Assembly (NCBI GenBank): GCA_945903655.1
Contig: CAMDOY010000271.1
Span: 1-5,434, forward strand
Source of the DNA: Rhizobium sp. Q54
GTDB lineage: Bacteria; Pseudomonadota; Alphaproteobacteria; Rhizobiales; Beijerinckiaceae
DNA length: 5,434 bases
Direction of reading: 5' to 3'
The notes below the pieces were generated by a model, which saw only the letters and a list, made by a program, of their open reading frames with translations, was not told where the DNA came from and did no database searches. Positions 1 through 5,260 of the stretch are shown here, in pieces. How positions within the stretch are numbered: position 1 is the first letter of the stretch; the number at the start of each line of letters is the position of its first letter. The translations under genes and the position numbers were made by a program.

Positions 1-856
1 TAACGGCCTGAAGCATGGCCTGAGCGGCCTTCGGGTTTTTATCGACCCAATCGGCGCGCATGCCGAGCGCCTTCTCGGGATGCTTGTTCCACACTTCGCC
101 CGTGGTGCAGGCTGTGAAGCCGATACCCTGATTGACGAGTTGCTCGTTCCACGGCTCGCCAACGCAGAAGGCGTCCATGTTGCCGACCTTCATGTTAGCC
201 ACCATCTGCGGGGGCGGCACGACGATGGTGGAGACGTCCTTGTCCGGATCAATGCCGCCCGCAGCGAGCCAATAGCGGATCCACAGATCATGGGTGCCGC
301 CGGGGAAGGTCATGGCGACCTTCACTTCCTTGCCCTCCGCCTTTTTCTTGGCGAAGGCCTCTTTCAGCTTGGAGGAATCGAGGCTGACGCCGGTGTTCTT
401 GTATTCGCCCGCGATGGAGATGGCCTGGGAGTCGAGGTTGAGGCGCGCCACCAAGTACATGGGGGTGGGCACGTTGTTCTGCGTCACCTTGCCGGTGGAG
501 ATGAGGTAGGGCATGGGCGAGAGGATATGCGCGCCGTCGATGCCATTGCTGGCGCCGCCGAGCACGAGATTGTCGCGGGTGGCGGCCCAGGAGGCCTGCT
601 TCTCGATGGCCATTTCGGTGAGGCCATATTTGTCGAAGAAGCCCTTTTCCTTCGCCACGATCATCGGGGCGGCGTCGGTGAGCGCGATATAGCCGAGCTT
701 GGCACCCTTTATTTCAGGCCCCGCCGATTGGGCGAAGGCGCCGCCGGGCAGCTGGATCCGTGCTGCGCCAAGGAGGGCCGCCGTGGCGCCGCCCGCGCGC
801 AGCAGGGAGCGGCGGGTCAGGGAAGGGGTCTTGGTGTCGTTGAAGCTGTTCGCCAT
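1..856 (-). CDS. nrtA: Nitrate ABC transporter, periplasmic nitrate-binding protein (partial, C-terminus beyond left edge)
   Basis: Binds nitrate (possibly nitrite) in the periplasm and delivers it to an ABC importer for assimilation. The ORF opens at ATG 856-854 and runs off the left edge, giving about 285 residues; family members are usually 400-450, so the C-terminal third is missing. The N-terminus has a twin-arginine signal (TRRSLLRAGG, Arg15-Arg16), a hydrophobic stretch and a likely cleavage after GGAFA (residue 42). The mature part begins KGAKLGYIALTDAAPMIVA, typical of NrtA/CmpA/NasF. Seen further on: SWAATRD (Trp90), FPGGTHDLWIRYWL and FCVGEPWN, family motifs that line the ligand pocket in the Synechocystis NrtA structure. 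A GGAG motif (868-865) lies 8 nt before the ATG, which decides the start. The gene sits just downstream of an ANTAR-type attenuator and nasS-nasT, so nitrate rather than bicarbonate (CmpA) is the likely ligand. The permease and ATPase genes would lie outside the window. The symbol nasF is equally usable. Confidence 0.92.
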   Translation of the reverse strand, partial: MANSFNDTKTPSLTRRSLLRAGGATAALLGAARIQLPGGAFAQSAGPEIKGAKLGYIALTDAAPMIVAKEKGFFDKYGLTEMAIEKQASWAATRDNLVLGGASNGIDGAHILSPMPYLISTGKVTQNNVPTPMYLVARLNLDSQAISIAGEYKNTGVSLDSSKLKEAFAKKKAEGKEVKVAMTFPGGTHDLWIRYWLAAGGIDPDKDVSTIVVPPPQMVANMKVGNMDAFCVGEPWNEQLVNQGIGFTACTTGEVWNKHPEKALGMRADWVDKNPKAAQAMLQAV

Positions 857-880
857 CGTGCTGTCTCCACGCTCGAATGC

Positions 881-933
881 AAAAAGCCGCTGCTCCGGAC
901 CGCCCTGGAGGAAGCGGAGGAAACAGCGGCTTT
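881..933 (-). terminator. Intrinsic terminator (attenuator) in the nrtA leader
   Basis: Read on the minus strand, AAAGCCGCTG (933-924) and CAGCGGCTTT (892-883) form a perfect 10-bp stem. It is followed by a run of five T (885-881), of which the first three also pair in the stem. Inside, CGGAG-type and CTCCG-type arms (919-915 with 897-893) can add five more pairs above a 4-nt bulge. It stands between nasS and nrtA, ending 24 nt before the nrtA ATG, so it should block entry into nrtA unless prevented. Its 5' arm is also the loop and 3' arm of the upstream ANTAR hairpin, so the two structures exclude each other. Confidence 0.88.
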
Positions 934-974
934 GCTGCAAGGGGTCTTCAGAAATGTTTTCGGCGCCATTGCCG
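924..974 (-). promoter_or_regulatory. Two-hairpin ANTAR (NasT-binding) antiterminator RNA motif
   Basis: Minus-strand RNA: hairpin P1 is CGGC-AATGGC-GCCG (974-961), a 4-bp stem with a six-base loop. After a 23-nt linker, hairpin P2 is CAGC-AAAGCC-GCTG (937-924), again 4 bp (a fifth G-U pair is possible) with a six-base loop. Both loops have A at position 1 and G at position 4, the recognition feature known for ANTAR-protein targets. P2 shares bases 933-924 with the terminator, so forming P2 prevents termination. NasT, encoded just upstream, is the expected ligand. Known biology of NasS-NasT predicts that nitrate releases NasT from NasS, NasT stabilises the hairpins and nrtA is transcribed. 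The hairpins are seen directly; binding is inferred. Confidence 0.87.
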
Positions 975-987
975 CTGCGCTGCACTA

Positions 988-1004
988 TTCAAGCGCCATG
1001 CCAA
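988..1004 (-). promoter_or_regulatory. Candidate sigma-54 (-24/-12) promoter for nrtA
   Basis: The minus strand reads TTGGCATGGCGCTTGAA. Against the consensus YTGGCACG-N4-TTGCW it matches except at two positions (C to T after TGGCA, and C to A in the -12 TTGC). The GG and the -12 G have correct spacing. The mismatch in the -12 GC pair weakens the call. The predicted start would fall near 977, only about three bases before hairpin P1, which is where a short attenuated leader should begin. Sigma-54 with NtrC control is common for nitrate assimilation genes in proteobacteria. Confidence 0.5.
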
Positions 1005-1084
1005 CGTGGAATCGGGTAAAAACGTTAGAACCTGGCGTTACGGCGCAGCAGTTACGCGTCGCAATGCGTGCGCTTTAATCGCTC

Positions 1085-1101
1085 TGCGCGAAATTTGTGC
1101 A
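1085..1101. promoter_or_regulatory. Candidate NtrC-binding dyad upstream of nrtA
   Basis: On the minus strand this 17-bp site reads TGCAC-AAATTTC-GCGCA, differing by one base in the outer arms from the NtrC dyad TGCAC-N7-GTGCA. Its centre (1093) is about 115 bp upstream of the start predicted from the sigma-54-like element, a usual enhancer distance. It begins 17 bp after the nasS stop codon. Only one good site was found; NtrC enhancers often come in pairs. Confidence 0.4.
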
Positions 1102-1117
1102 GCGCAACTGTGTGCAG

Positions 1118-2164
1118 CTAGAGCCCTGCGGCAAGGGCGAGATCGGCGGCGAAGACCGTTTCGGCGGCCTCAAGTGTGCCCGCCCGGTCGCTGATCTGGC
1201 CCGCCTCGACCATCTGCTCGACAATCCAGGGTGCGCAGCCATCCGGGCGATGCAGCCCCGGCCCTGCGAAACGAATAAAGTCGGCCCGCTCGCGCAGGGC
1301 GCGATGCTGGTCGAGCGCCAGACGTCCCGACAGGGTGCGGGCGATGACCTCCGCCGGGCAATCGAGCCGGTCCGGGCGCGACATGGCCTGCGTGAGATCG
1401 GCGCGGTTGGCGGGGTCGGCCACGAAAACGCAGGCCTGCCCCAGCGCCCGCAGCAGGGCCACGCCCTCCCCGTCCCGCGTCAATCGCCCCTGCGCGGGCA
1501 TGGCGAGCACCTTTTCGGGCACGTCGGCGAGCACCTCACAGCCCAGCGCCACGAGCACCCCGCGCCCGCGATCCACCGCCAGCGAGTTCCAGGGGCTGCC
1601 CACGCAAAAGCCGTCGATCAGTCCCCGGTCCATGAAATCGACCATGAAGGGCGGCGGCGCCACCACCAGTTCCACATCCCCGTCAGGATCGAGGCCGCCC
1701 ACCCGCAGAAAGCGGCGCAGCAGATAGGTATGGGCGGAGAACAGATGCACGGTGGCCAGCGTCAGGCGGCTCGCCCCGGTCGCCTGCCTTGCGCGCACCA
1801 CATCCGCAAGGCCCCGGGCGGCGGTCATCCAGTCCGTCAGGGGATCGCAGCCGATGGCGGCGAAGTCCTCCAGCAGGCGCTTCGACAGGGTGATTCCGTT
1901 CCCGTTCAGGTTCAACAGAAAGGGCGCCCGCAGGGGGCATTTCGCCTGCCCCACGCCCAGGCTCGCCGCCAGCGCCAGCGGGGCCAGCATATGGGCGGCG
2001 TCGTATTGGCCGACCATGAGCCGGTCCCGCAGATTGGCCCAGGAGACGTCGCGGTGCAGGGTGATGGCGAGGCCTTCAGCCTGCGCAAAGCCGAAATCGA
2101 CGGCGGCGATCAGGGGAGCCGCATCGGTGAGGGGCAGAAAGCCGATGTTGAGGGGGGCGCTCAT
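1118..2164 (-). CDS. nasS: NasS, nitrate/nitrite sensor that controls the NasT antiterminator
   Basis: A cytoplasmic protein of the NrtA-like solute-binding fold. It senses nitrate/nitrite and holds NasT inactive until ligand binds. The 348-residue product starts MSAPLNIGFLPLTDAAPLI, directly with the first strand of the fold and without a signal peptide, which separates NasS from exported NrtA. The motif SWANLRDRL (Trp42) matches SWAATRD of the neighbouring nrtA; TVHLFSAHTYLLRRFL, VAPPPFMVDFM and FCVGSPWN follow in family order. The ATG (2164-2162) is chosen over a longer in-frame extension because it has GGAG (2176-2173) at 8 nt, begins at the conserved strand, and overlaps the nasT stop by one base (TGATG), which implies translational coupling. 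The stop TAG is at 1120-1118. The C-terminal part (ISDRAGTLEAAETVFAADLALAAGL region) is an acidic-alanine tail. Co-location with the ANTAR gene and an attenuated nrtA leader makes the role firm. Confidence 0.9.
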   Translation of the reverse strand: MSAPLNIGFLPLTDAAPLIAAVDFGFAQAEGLAITLHRDVSWANLRDRLMVGQYDAAHMLAPLALAASLGVGQAKCPLRAPFLLNLNGNGITLSKRLLEDFAAIGCDPLTDWMTAARGLADVVRARQATGASRLTLATVHLFSAHTYLLRRFLRVGGLDPDGDVELVVAPPPFMVDFMDRGLIDGFCVGSPWNSLAVDRGRGVLVALGCEVLADVPEKVLAMPAQGRLTRDGEGVALLRALGQACVFVADPANRADLTQAMSRPDRLDCPAEVIARTLSGRLALDQHRALRERADFIRFAGPGLHRPDGCAPWIVEQMVEAGQISDRAGTLEAAETVFAADLALAAGL

Positions 2165-2811
2165 CAGCAGATCTCCGAAGCGGTGATGATGGCCCGGGCG
2201 ATGTCCCCCAGCCGCGCCTTCTGGTTCATGGCGGCGCGGCGCATCATGGCGTAGGCCTCCTCCTCGCCGATGGCGCGGGTCTTCATGAGCAGGGCCTTGG
2301 CGCGGTCGATGGTCTTGCGGTCGGCGAGCGCGGTCTTGGTCTCCGCCAGCTCCTCCGCCAGCCGCGCGAAGACATGAAAGCGGGTGACGCACATGTCGAC
2401 GATGTTCTTGACCCGGTCCTTGTGCAGCCCGTTGACGATATAGGCCGAAACCCCCGCCTCCACCGCCGCGCGGGTCTGGTCGGCGTCGGACTCGTCCACG
2501 AACATGGTGATGGGGCGGCGCACGAGGCGGCTCACCTGAAACATCTGCTCGAGGGAATCGCGCTGCGGGTTCGCCAGATCGATCAGCACCACATCCGGGT
2601 CGATTTCGTTGATGCGCCGCACCAGCATGTCGGTGGAGGACAGGCGCACCACATGGCTGAAGCCGCCCTCGCGCAGGCCATCCTCGATGATGGCCGCCCT
2701 GATGGGGCTCTCATCAACCAGCAGGACCTTGAGGCTGGACTCCATGGGCGCTTGCCAAGCTCTGGGAATGTGAAACGCTGGGCCAGTATCGCCCTTGGAT
2801 CTGCCTAGCAC
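2164..2811 (-). CDS. nasT: NasT, ANTAR-domain transcription antiterminator
   Basis: RNA-binding antiterminator that disarms terminators in leaders of nitrate assimilation operons; NasS is its partner. Numbered from GTG 2811, residues about 27-145 form a receiver-like domain (LKVLLVDESPIRAAIIEDGL; Asp78 in DVVLIDLANP at the phospho-acceptor position). Residues about 153-212 are the ANTAR helices, with the signature DRKTIDRAKALLM and the segment EEEAYAMMRRAAMNQKARL. NasT is normally not controlled by phosphorylation. Two starts are possible: GTG 2811-2809, with a full AAGGAGG (2827-2821) nine bases upstream, gives 215 residues; ATG 2745-2743 has no clear ribosome site but gives 193 residues, closer to the usual family length, and begins MESSLKVLLVDES. 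The GTG is chosen on the ribosome site. The TGA overlaps the nasS ATG by one base. The likely RNA target is the two-hairpin leader of nrtA in this window. Confidence 0.9.
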   Translation of the reverse strand: MLGRSKGDTGPAFHIPRAWQAPMESSLKVLLVDESPIRAAIIEDGLREGGFSHVVRLSSTDMLVRRINEIDPDVVLIDLANPQRDSLEQMFQVSRLVRRPITMFVDESDADQTRAAVEAGVSAYIVNGLHKDRVKNIVDMCVTRFHVFARLAEELAETKTALADRKTIDRAKALLMKTRAIGEEEAYAMMRRAAMNQKARLGDIARAIITASEIC

Positions 2812-2920
2812 GCGAAAGCGCCTCCTTCAAATGGCGCTGATTGCTGAGAGCATGAGGCGCACGTCATCTTGCAAGAGAGCAGACGTCTTCGCTGAAGGCG
2901 CAGAGGTCGCGCAGTCGCAT

Positions 2921-2946
2921 TCAGGACCCTGACCATTCTCAGGTCA
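2921..2946. repeat. Clustered TCAGG/CCTGA inverted repeats, possible operator
   Basis: The plus strand holds TCAGG (2921-2925), CCTGA (2928-2932) and TCAGG (2939-2943), giving two overlapping dyads: TCAGG-ac-CCTGA and CCTGA-N6-TCAGG. A third dyad, TGACC-N7-GGTCA (2930-2946), shares the same bases. The direct copies are 18 bp apart. The position, about 110 bp before the nasT GTG, would suit a regulator of either divergent gene. The binding protein is unknown. Confidence 0.35.
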
Positions 2947-3139
2947 ATACCGCGCTCACCAAGCGCAATATGATCCAGCAGATGGCGCAGGCGAGAAACA
3001 CCGCCCTTCTTCCTTGTTGGAGCCGACACTTCGGAATTGTACCGACCGAGGGCTGAAAAGAAGCGCGCCAAGCTTAAAAAACAGGCATAGTGAATTTGGT
3101 GCTTACGATTTGCCTGGTATGTGTGGCAATGCCGAGGCA

Positions 3140-3166
3140 TGGCGACCTTCTTGCTTATGGTCGCCA
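3140..3166. repeat. 8-bp inverted repeat with 11-bp spacer upstream of the solute-binding protein gene
   Basis: TGGCGACC (3140-3147) and GGTCGCCA (3159-3166) are perfect inverted copies separated by 11 bp, and end 52 bp before the ATG at 3219. The small perfect dyad ATGCC-ga-GGCAT (3129-3140) abuts it. The arrangement suits an operator; an 11-bp spacer between arms is a feature of LysR-type sites. As RNA it would be a stable hairpin without a following T-run, so it is not a terminator. Confidence 0.5.
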
Positions 3167-3218
3167 GGAACAGTGGACAGGATGCGCCACCGCTCGCAGT
3201 TGGAACCGGGAAAACGTC

Positions 3219-4262
3219 ATGACAACTCGTCTGTTCACTCTTGCCGCCTCAGCTCTTGCGCTGGTCGGGCTCTGTTCCGCCCCCGCCGGGGCGCAGCCTG
3301 CCGCCGAGTTCTACAAGGGCAAGACTATTGCGATGGTGGTCAGTTCCAGCGCTGGTGGCGGTTACGATGTGCTCTCGCGCACGGTCGCCCGCTATCTGCC
3401 CAGGCATATTCCCGGCGCCCCGATCATCGCGGTGCGCAACATGCCGGGCGCGGGCGGCATTGTCGCGACCAACTACCTCTACAATGTGGCCTCGAAAGAC
3501 GGGCTCACCATCGGCGGCGTGCAGAATAACACGCCCTTCGAGCCGCTACTTGGCACCAGGGAGGCGGAATATGACCCCAAGAAATTCATTTGGCTGGGCT
3601 CGCCGAGCTACGAGACGGGCCTGCTGATCGTCTGGAACACCGTGCCGGTCGAGACTGTCGATGATGTGCGCAGGCGCGAGATCACTGTCAGCTCCTCCGG
3701 CGCCAATTCAACCCCCAGTTTCTATGCGCGGCTGCTGAATGACTTGCTCGGCACGAAGTTGAAGATCGTCGTGGGCTATCCCGGTCAGAGCGAATCCTTC
3801 ATCGCCATGGAGCGGGGCGAGGTCGATGGATATCCCAGCATCTTCTGGAGTTCCCTGTCCGCCACGCGGCCTGACTGGATCAAGAACGGGAAGGTCAAAT
3901 ATATCGTTCAATATGGTCCTGAAAAGGAAAAGGGCGCCGGCGCCACGCCCAATGTCAGCGACCTCCTGACCAAGCCGGACGACAAGTTGCTGCTGAATGC
4001 GGCGATTGCGCCTCTGGCTCTGGGGCGCCCCTATCTGCTGCCGCCGGGCGTGCCTGCGGATCGGGTGGCCTTGTTGCAAAAAGCCATGATGGACACTTTC
4101 GCCGATCCTGAATTTCTGGCGGAAGCGGACAAACTCAATCTTGGGGTCAATACGCCACGCTCTGCAGAGACGATGACCAAAATCGTTAGCGACGCCTACG
4201 CCACCCCTCCTGAGATAGTGTCGCGCCTGCGCAAAATCGCTAACCCTGATGCGGGGAAATAG
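3219..4262 (+). CDS. Bug/TctC-family periplasmic solute-binding protein
   Basis: Extracytoplasmic receptor of the kind that serves tripartite tricarboxylate transporters; ligands in this family are usually small carboxylates, and the one here cannot be told. The 347-residue protein begins with a Sec signal peptide (MTTRLFTLAASALALVGL, cleavage after AGA at residue 25). The mature part starts AEFYKGKTIAMVVSSSAGGG, and motifs AGGGYD (45-50) and NMPGAGG (74-80) mark the ligand-pocket loops of the Bug fold. Later segments VGYPGQSESFIAMERGEVDGYPS and LPPGVPADRVALLQKAMMDTF are also in family order, and length is normal. The FYKGKTI opening and IPGAP segment place it in a divergent alphaproteobacterial subgroup. 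ATG 3219 is chosen over an in-frame ATG at 3090 because it starts exactly at the signal peptide and has GGGA (3208-3211) 7 nt upstream. No tctA/tctB membrane genes lie beside it in the window, so it appears to be an orphan receptor, as is frequent for this family. Confidence 0.88.
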   Translation: MTTRLFTLAASALALVGLCSAPAGAQPAAEFYKGKTIAMVVSSSAGGGYDVLSRTVARYLPRHIPGAPIIAVRNMPGAGGIVATNYLYNVASKDGLTIGGVQNNTPFEPLLGTREAEYDPKKFIWLGSPSYETGLLIVWNTVPVETVDDVRRREITVSSSGANSTPSFYARLLNDLLGTKLKIVVGYPGQSESFIAMERGEVDGYPSIFWSSLSATRPDWIKNGKVKYIVQYGPEKEKGAGATPNVSDLLTKPDDKLLLNAAIAPLALGRPYLLPPGVPADRVALLQKAMMDTFADPEFLAEADKLNLGVNTPRSAETMTKIVSDAYATPPEIVSRLRKIANPDAGK

Positions 4263-4306
4263 TTGGGTGGTATCGCACCCCGGCGGGGCTCGAGTCTTTG
4301 ATCTGC

Positions 4307-4324
4307 CGCCTACAAGGTGTTTTT
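4307..4324 (+). terminator. Weak candidate terminator after the solute-binding protein gene
   Basis: CGCCT (4307-4311) can pair with AGGTG (4315-4319), including one G-T wobble, over a 3-base loop, and is followed directly by five T (4320-4324). The location 45 bp after the stop codon is right, but the stem is short, so it may be only partly effective. Confidence 0.35.
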
Positions 4325-4451
4325 GAATTATATAAGGCGATGCGCGACCTTGTTCGGCATATGGCTGCCGTTCCCGTCCCACAGATCAAAATAACCATGC
4401 ACGGTGCGAGTGCGGCTGCAGGTATGTTGTGATCGTCCGTCACTGGTAAGC

Positions 4452-4500
4452 GGTGAACAGCACGGATATGACACAGTTAACAACGTCAGGGATGTTCACC
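4452..4500. repeat. Spaced inverted repeat GGTGAAC / GTTCACC
   Basis: GGTGAAC (4452-4458) and GTTCACC (4494-4500) are perfect 7-bp inverted copies around a 35-bp spacer. It lies just upstream of the promoter-like element of the methyltransferase gene. It could be a paired half-site or a long hairpin; it could also be chance. Confidence 0.3.
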
Positions 4501-4530
4501 TTGTATTCGCCACCGTGCCGCCAGACTTAC

Positions 4531-4559
4531 TTGTCCGGGGCCTCTATGACATGTAGCAT
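4531..4559 (+). promoter_or_regulatory. Candidate sigma-70-type promoter for the methyltransferase gene
   Basis: TTGTCC (4531-4536) and TAGCAT (4554-4559) each match 4 of 6 consensus bases and are separated by exactly 17 bp. Transcription would start near 4566, about 23 bases before the ATG at 4589, leaving room for the GAGG ribosome site (4577-4580). The match is modest; position and spacing are what support it. Confidence 0.4.
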
Positions 4560-4588
4560 GGGAAAATCAAAGGCTTGAGGCATTTCCT

Positions 4589-5131
4589 ATGGCGTCGACT
4601 GAACATATCTCCGAAGACTATCTGCAAATGTAGACCCAGCTGCATCAAATTCCGACTTACGGCACATCGTCTTTGATTTATGCTCCAATCGTAGCTCAGT
4701 TGATGCAGCAATATCAGCTTTCGTCCGTCTCCGATTATGGCGCGGGTAAAAAAAACTTGCTGGTTGGCCTCGAACGTGTCGGCGTTCGCCCCGAAGTCTA
4801 TCTCCCCTATGACCCTGTTTTCCCGGAATATGGCGAAGCAAAGGCAGCTCAACTTGTTTGCTGCATCGACGTGCTGGAACATATTGAGCCGGATCTGCTT
4901 GATAATATCCTCGCCGATCTCAAGCGTATCACGACCACGTTAGGCTTCTTTACCGTCCATACTGGCCCAGCAAAGAAAGTTCTGGCGGATGGACGCAACG
5001 CGCATCTCATTCAAGAGTCCAACTCATGGTGGCTTAAAAAGCTGATCCCCAACTTCGAGATTGTTCATTTGCAGGCACATCCGCAGGGGAGCCCGGGCTT
5101 CTGGGTTATTGTCCTACCGCGAAATGGATGA
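4589..5131 (+). pseudogene. Class I SAM-dependent methyltransferase interrupted by an in-frame TAG at codon 15
   Basis: The reading frame from ATG 4589 would give a 180-residue product, but codon 15 (4631-4633) is TAG. The ATG has GAGG (4577-4580) at 8 nt and a promoter-like element before it. Protein sequence on both sides of the stop is continuous in character: EHISEDYLQM before it and TQLHQIPTYGTSSLIYAPIV after it, like the N-terminal helix of small methyltransferases of this type. Then come motif I DYGAG (49-53, SAM loop; the usual third glycine is replaced by lysine), YDP (74-76), DVLEHIEPD (from 94), GFFTVHTGPAKKV and DGRNAH (134-139), and WW (147-148). The rest is intact to the TGA at 5131. 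A TTG at 4673 could start a 152-residue shortened protein but lacks a ribosome site and would lose the N-terminal segment. One base change from a Gln or Tyr codon would explain the stop. The substrate is unknown; sequencing error or stop readthrough are alternatives. Confidence 0.72.
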
Positions 5132-5260
5132 ATCGATTTTGCCTCAGGAAACCCCTTGCCGAGGCTGAATGTATATCATCAGGGTTGGAGGGCATGGAAT
5201 GTCGAAAATTGTTCAGTTGTGACACACGCTTGGTTCAGAGCAGGGGGCGGCTCGCATCGT

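Larger units (their letters stand above)
2812..3218. other. Divergent intergenic region between nasT and the solute-binding protein gene
   Basis: About 400 bp with no gene that can be defended. It contains the nasT ribosome site (2821-2827), a small dyad GCGCT-N5-AGCGC (2952-2966), the TCAGG/CCTGA repeats (2921-2946), ATGCC-ga-GGCAT (3129-3140) and an 8-bp inverted repeat (3140-3166). Minus-strand frames across 2812-3060 give protein-like pieces in several frames (for example RLRHLLDHIALGERGIDL), but they have no recognisable family and no consistent start, so a decayed gene is only a guess. Promoters for both flanking genes should lie here; no convincing -35/-10 pair was found. Confidence 0.55.
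4263..4588. other. Intergenic region between the solute-binding protein and methyltransferase genes
   Basis: About 326 bp without a supported gene, with visibly more A+T than the left half. It holds a weak terminator-like hairpin (4307-4324), a tight CCCC-ggc-GGGG hairpin without T-run (4278-4288), a spaced inverted repeat (4452-4500), a second pair GCACGG/CCGTGC (4460-4465 with 4513-4518), and a promoter-like element (4531-4559). A 30-codon ORF at 4340-4432 has no ribosome site and no recognisable product. Confidence 0.5.

Noticed and set aside
80..1078. Long plus-strand ORF opposite nrtA
   Set aside because: Antisense shadow of a GC-rich gene; the minus strand encodes an unmistakable Tat-exported nitrate-binding protein, and the ORF also covers the leader hairpins.
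1097..2254. 385-residue plus-strand ORF opposite nasS
   Set aside because: His/Gln/Arg-rich composition typical of an antisense frame; no family motif, and nasS explains the region.
1118..2392. Longer 424-residue version of nasS starting inside nasT
   Set aside because: The extra N-terminal part is the nasT sequence read in another frame; ATG 2164 has a ribosome site and starts at the conserved first strand.
2960..2980. Sigma-54-like TGGATC...TTGC on the minus strand upstream of nasT
   Set aside because: The spacing between GG and GC is two bases short, which abolishes a -24/-12 promoter.
2805..3140. 111-residue minus-strand ORF upstream of nasT
   Set aside because: No ribosome site or recognised domain, low-quality composition and Cys-rich end; kept only as a possible remnant.
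3090..3218. N-terminal extension of the solute-binding protein from ATG 3090
   Set aside because: It would put 43 non-signal residues before a clear signal peptide and cover the inverted repeats; ATG 3219 fits better.
4278..4288. CCCC-ggc-GGGG hairpin as terminator
   Set aside because: Only four pairs and no T-run follows; the 4307-4324 hairpin is the better, though weak, candidate.
3708..4382. 224-residue minus-strand ORF opposite the solute-binding protein
   Set aside because: Antisense shadow; the plus strand has a complete signal peptide and family motifs.
4340..4432. 30-codon ORF after the solute-binding protein gene
   Set aside because: No properly spaced ribosome site and no recognisable sequence.
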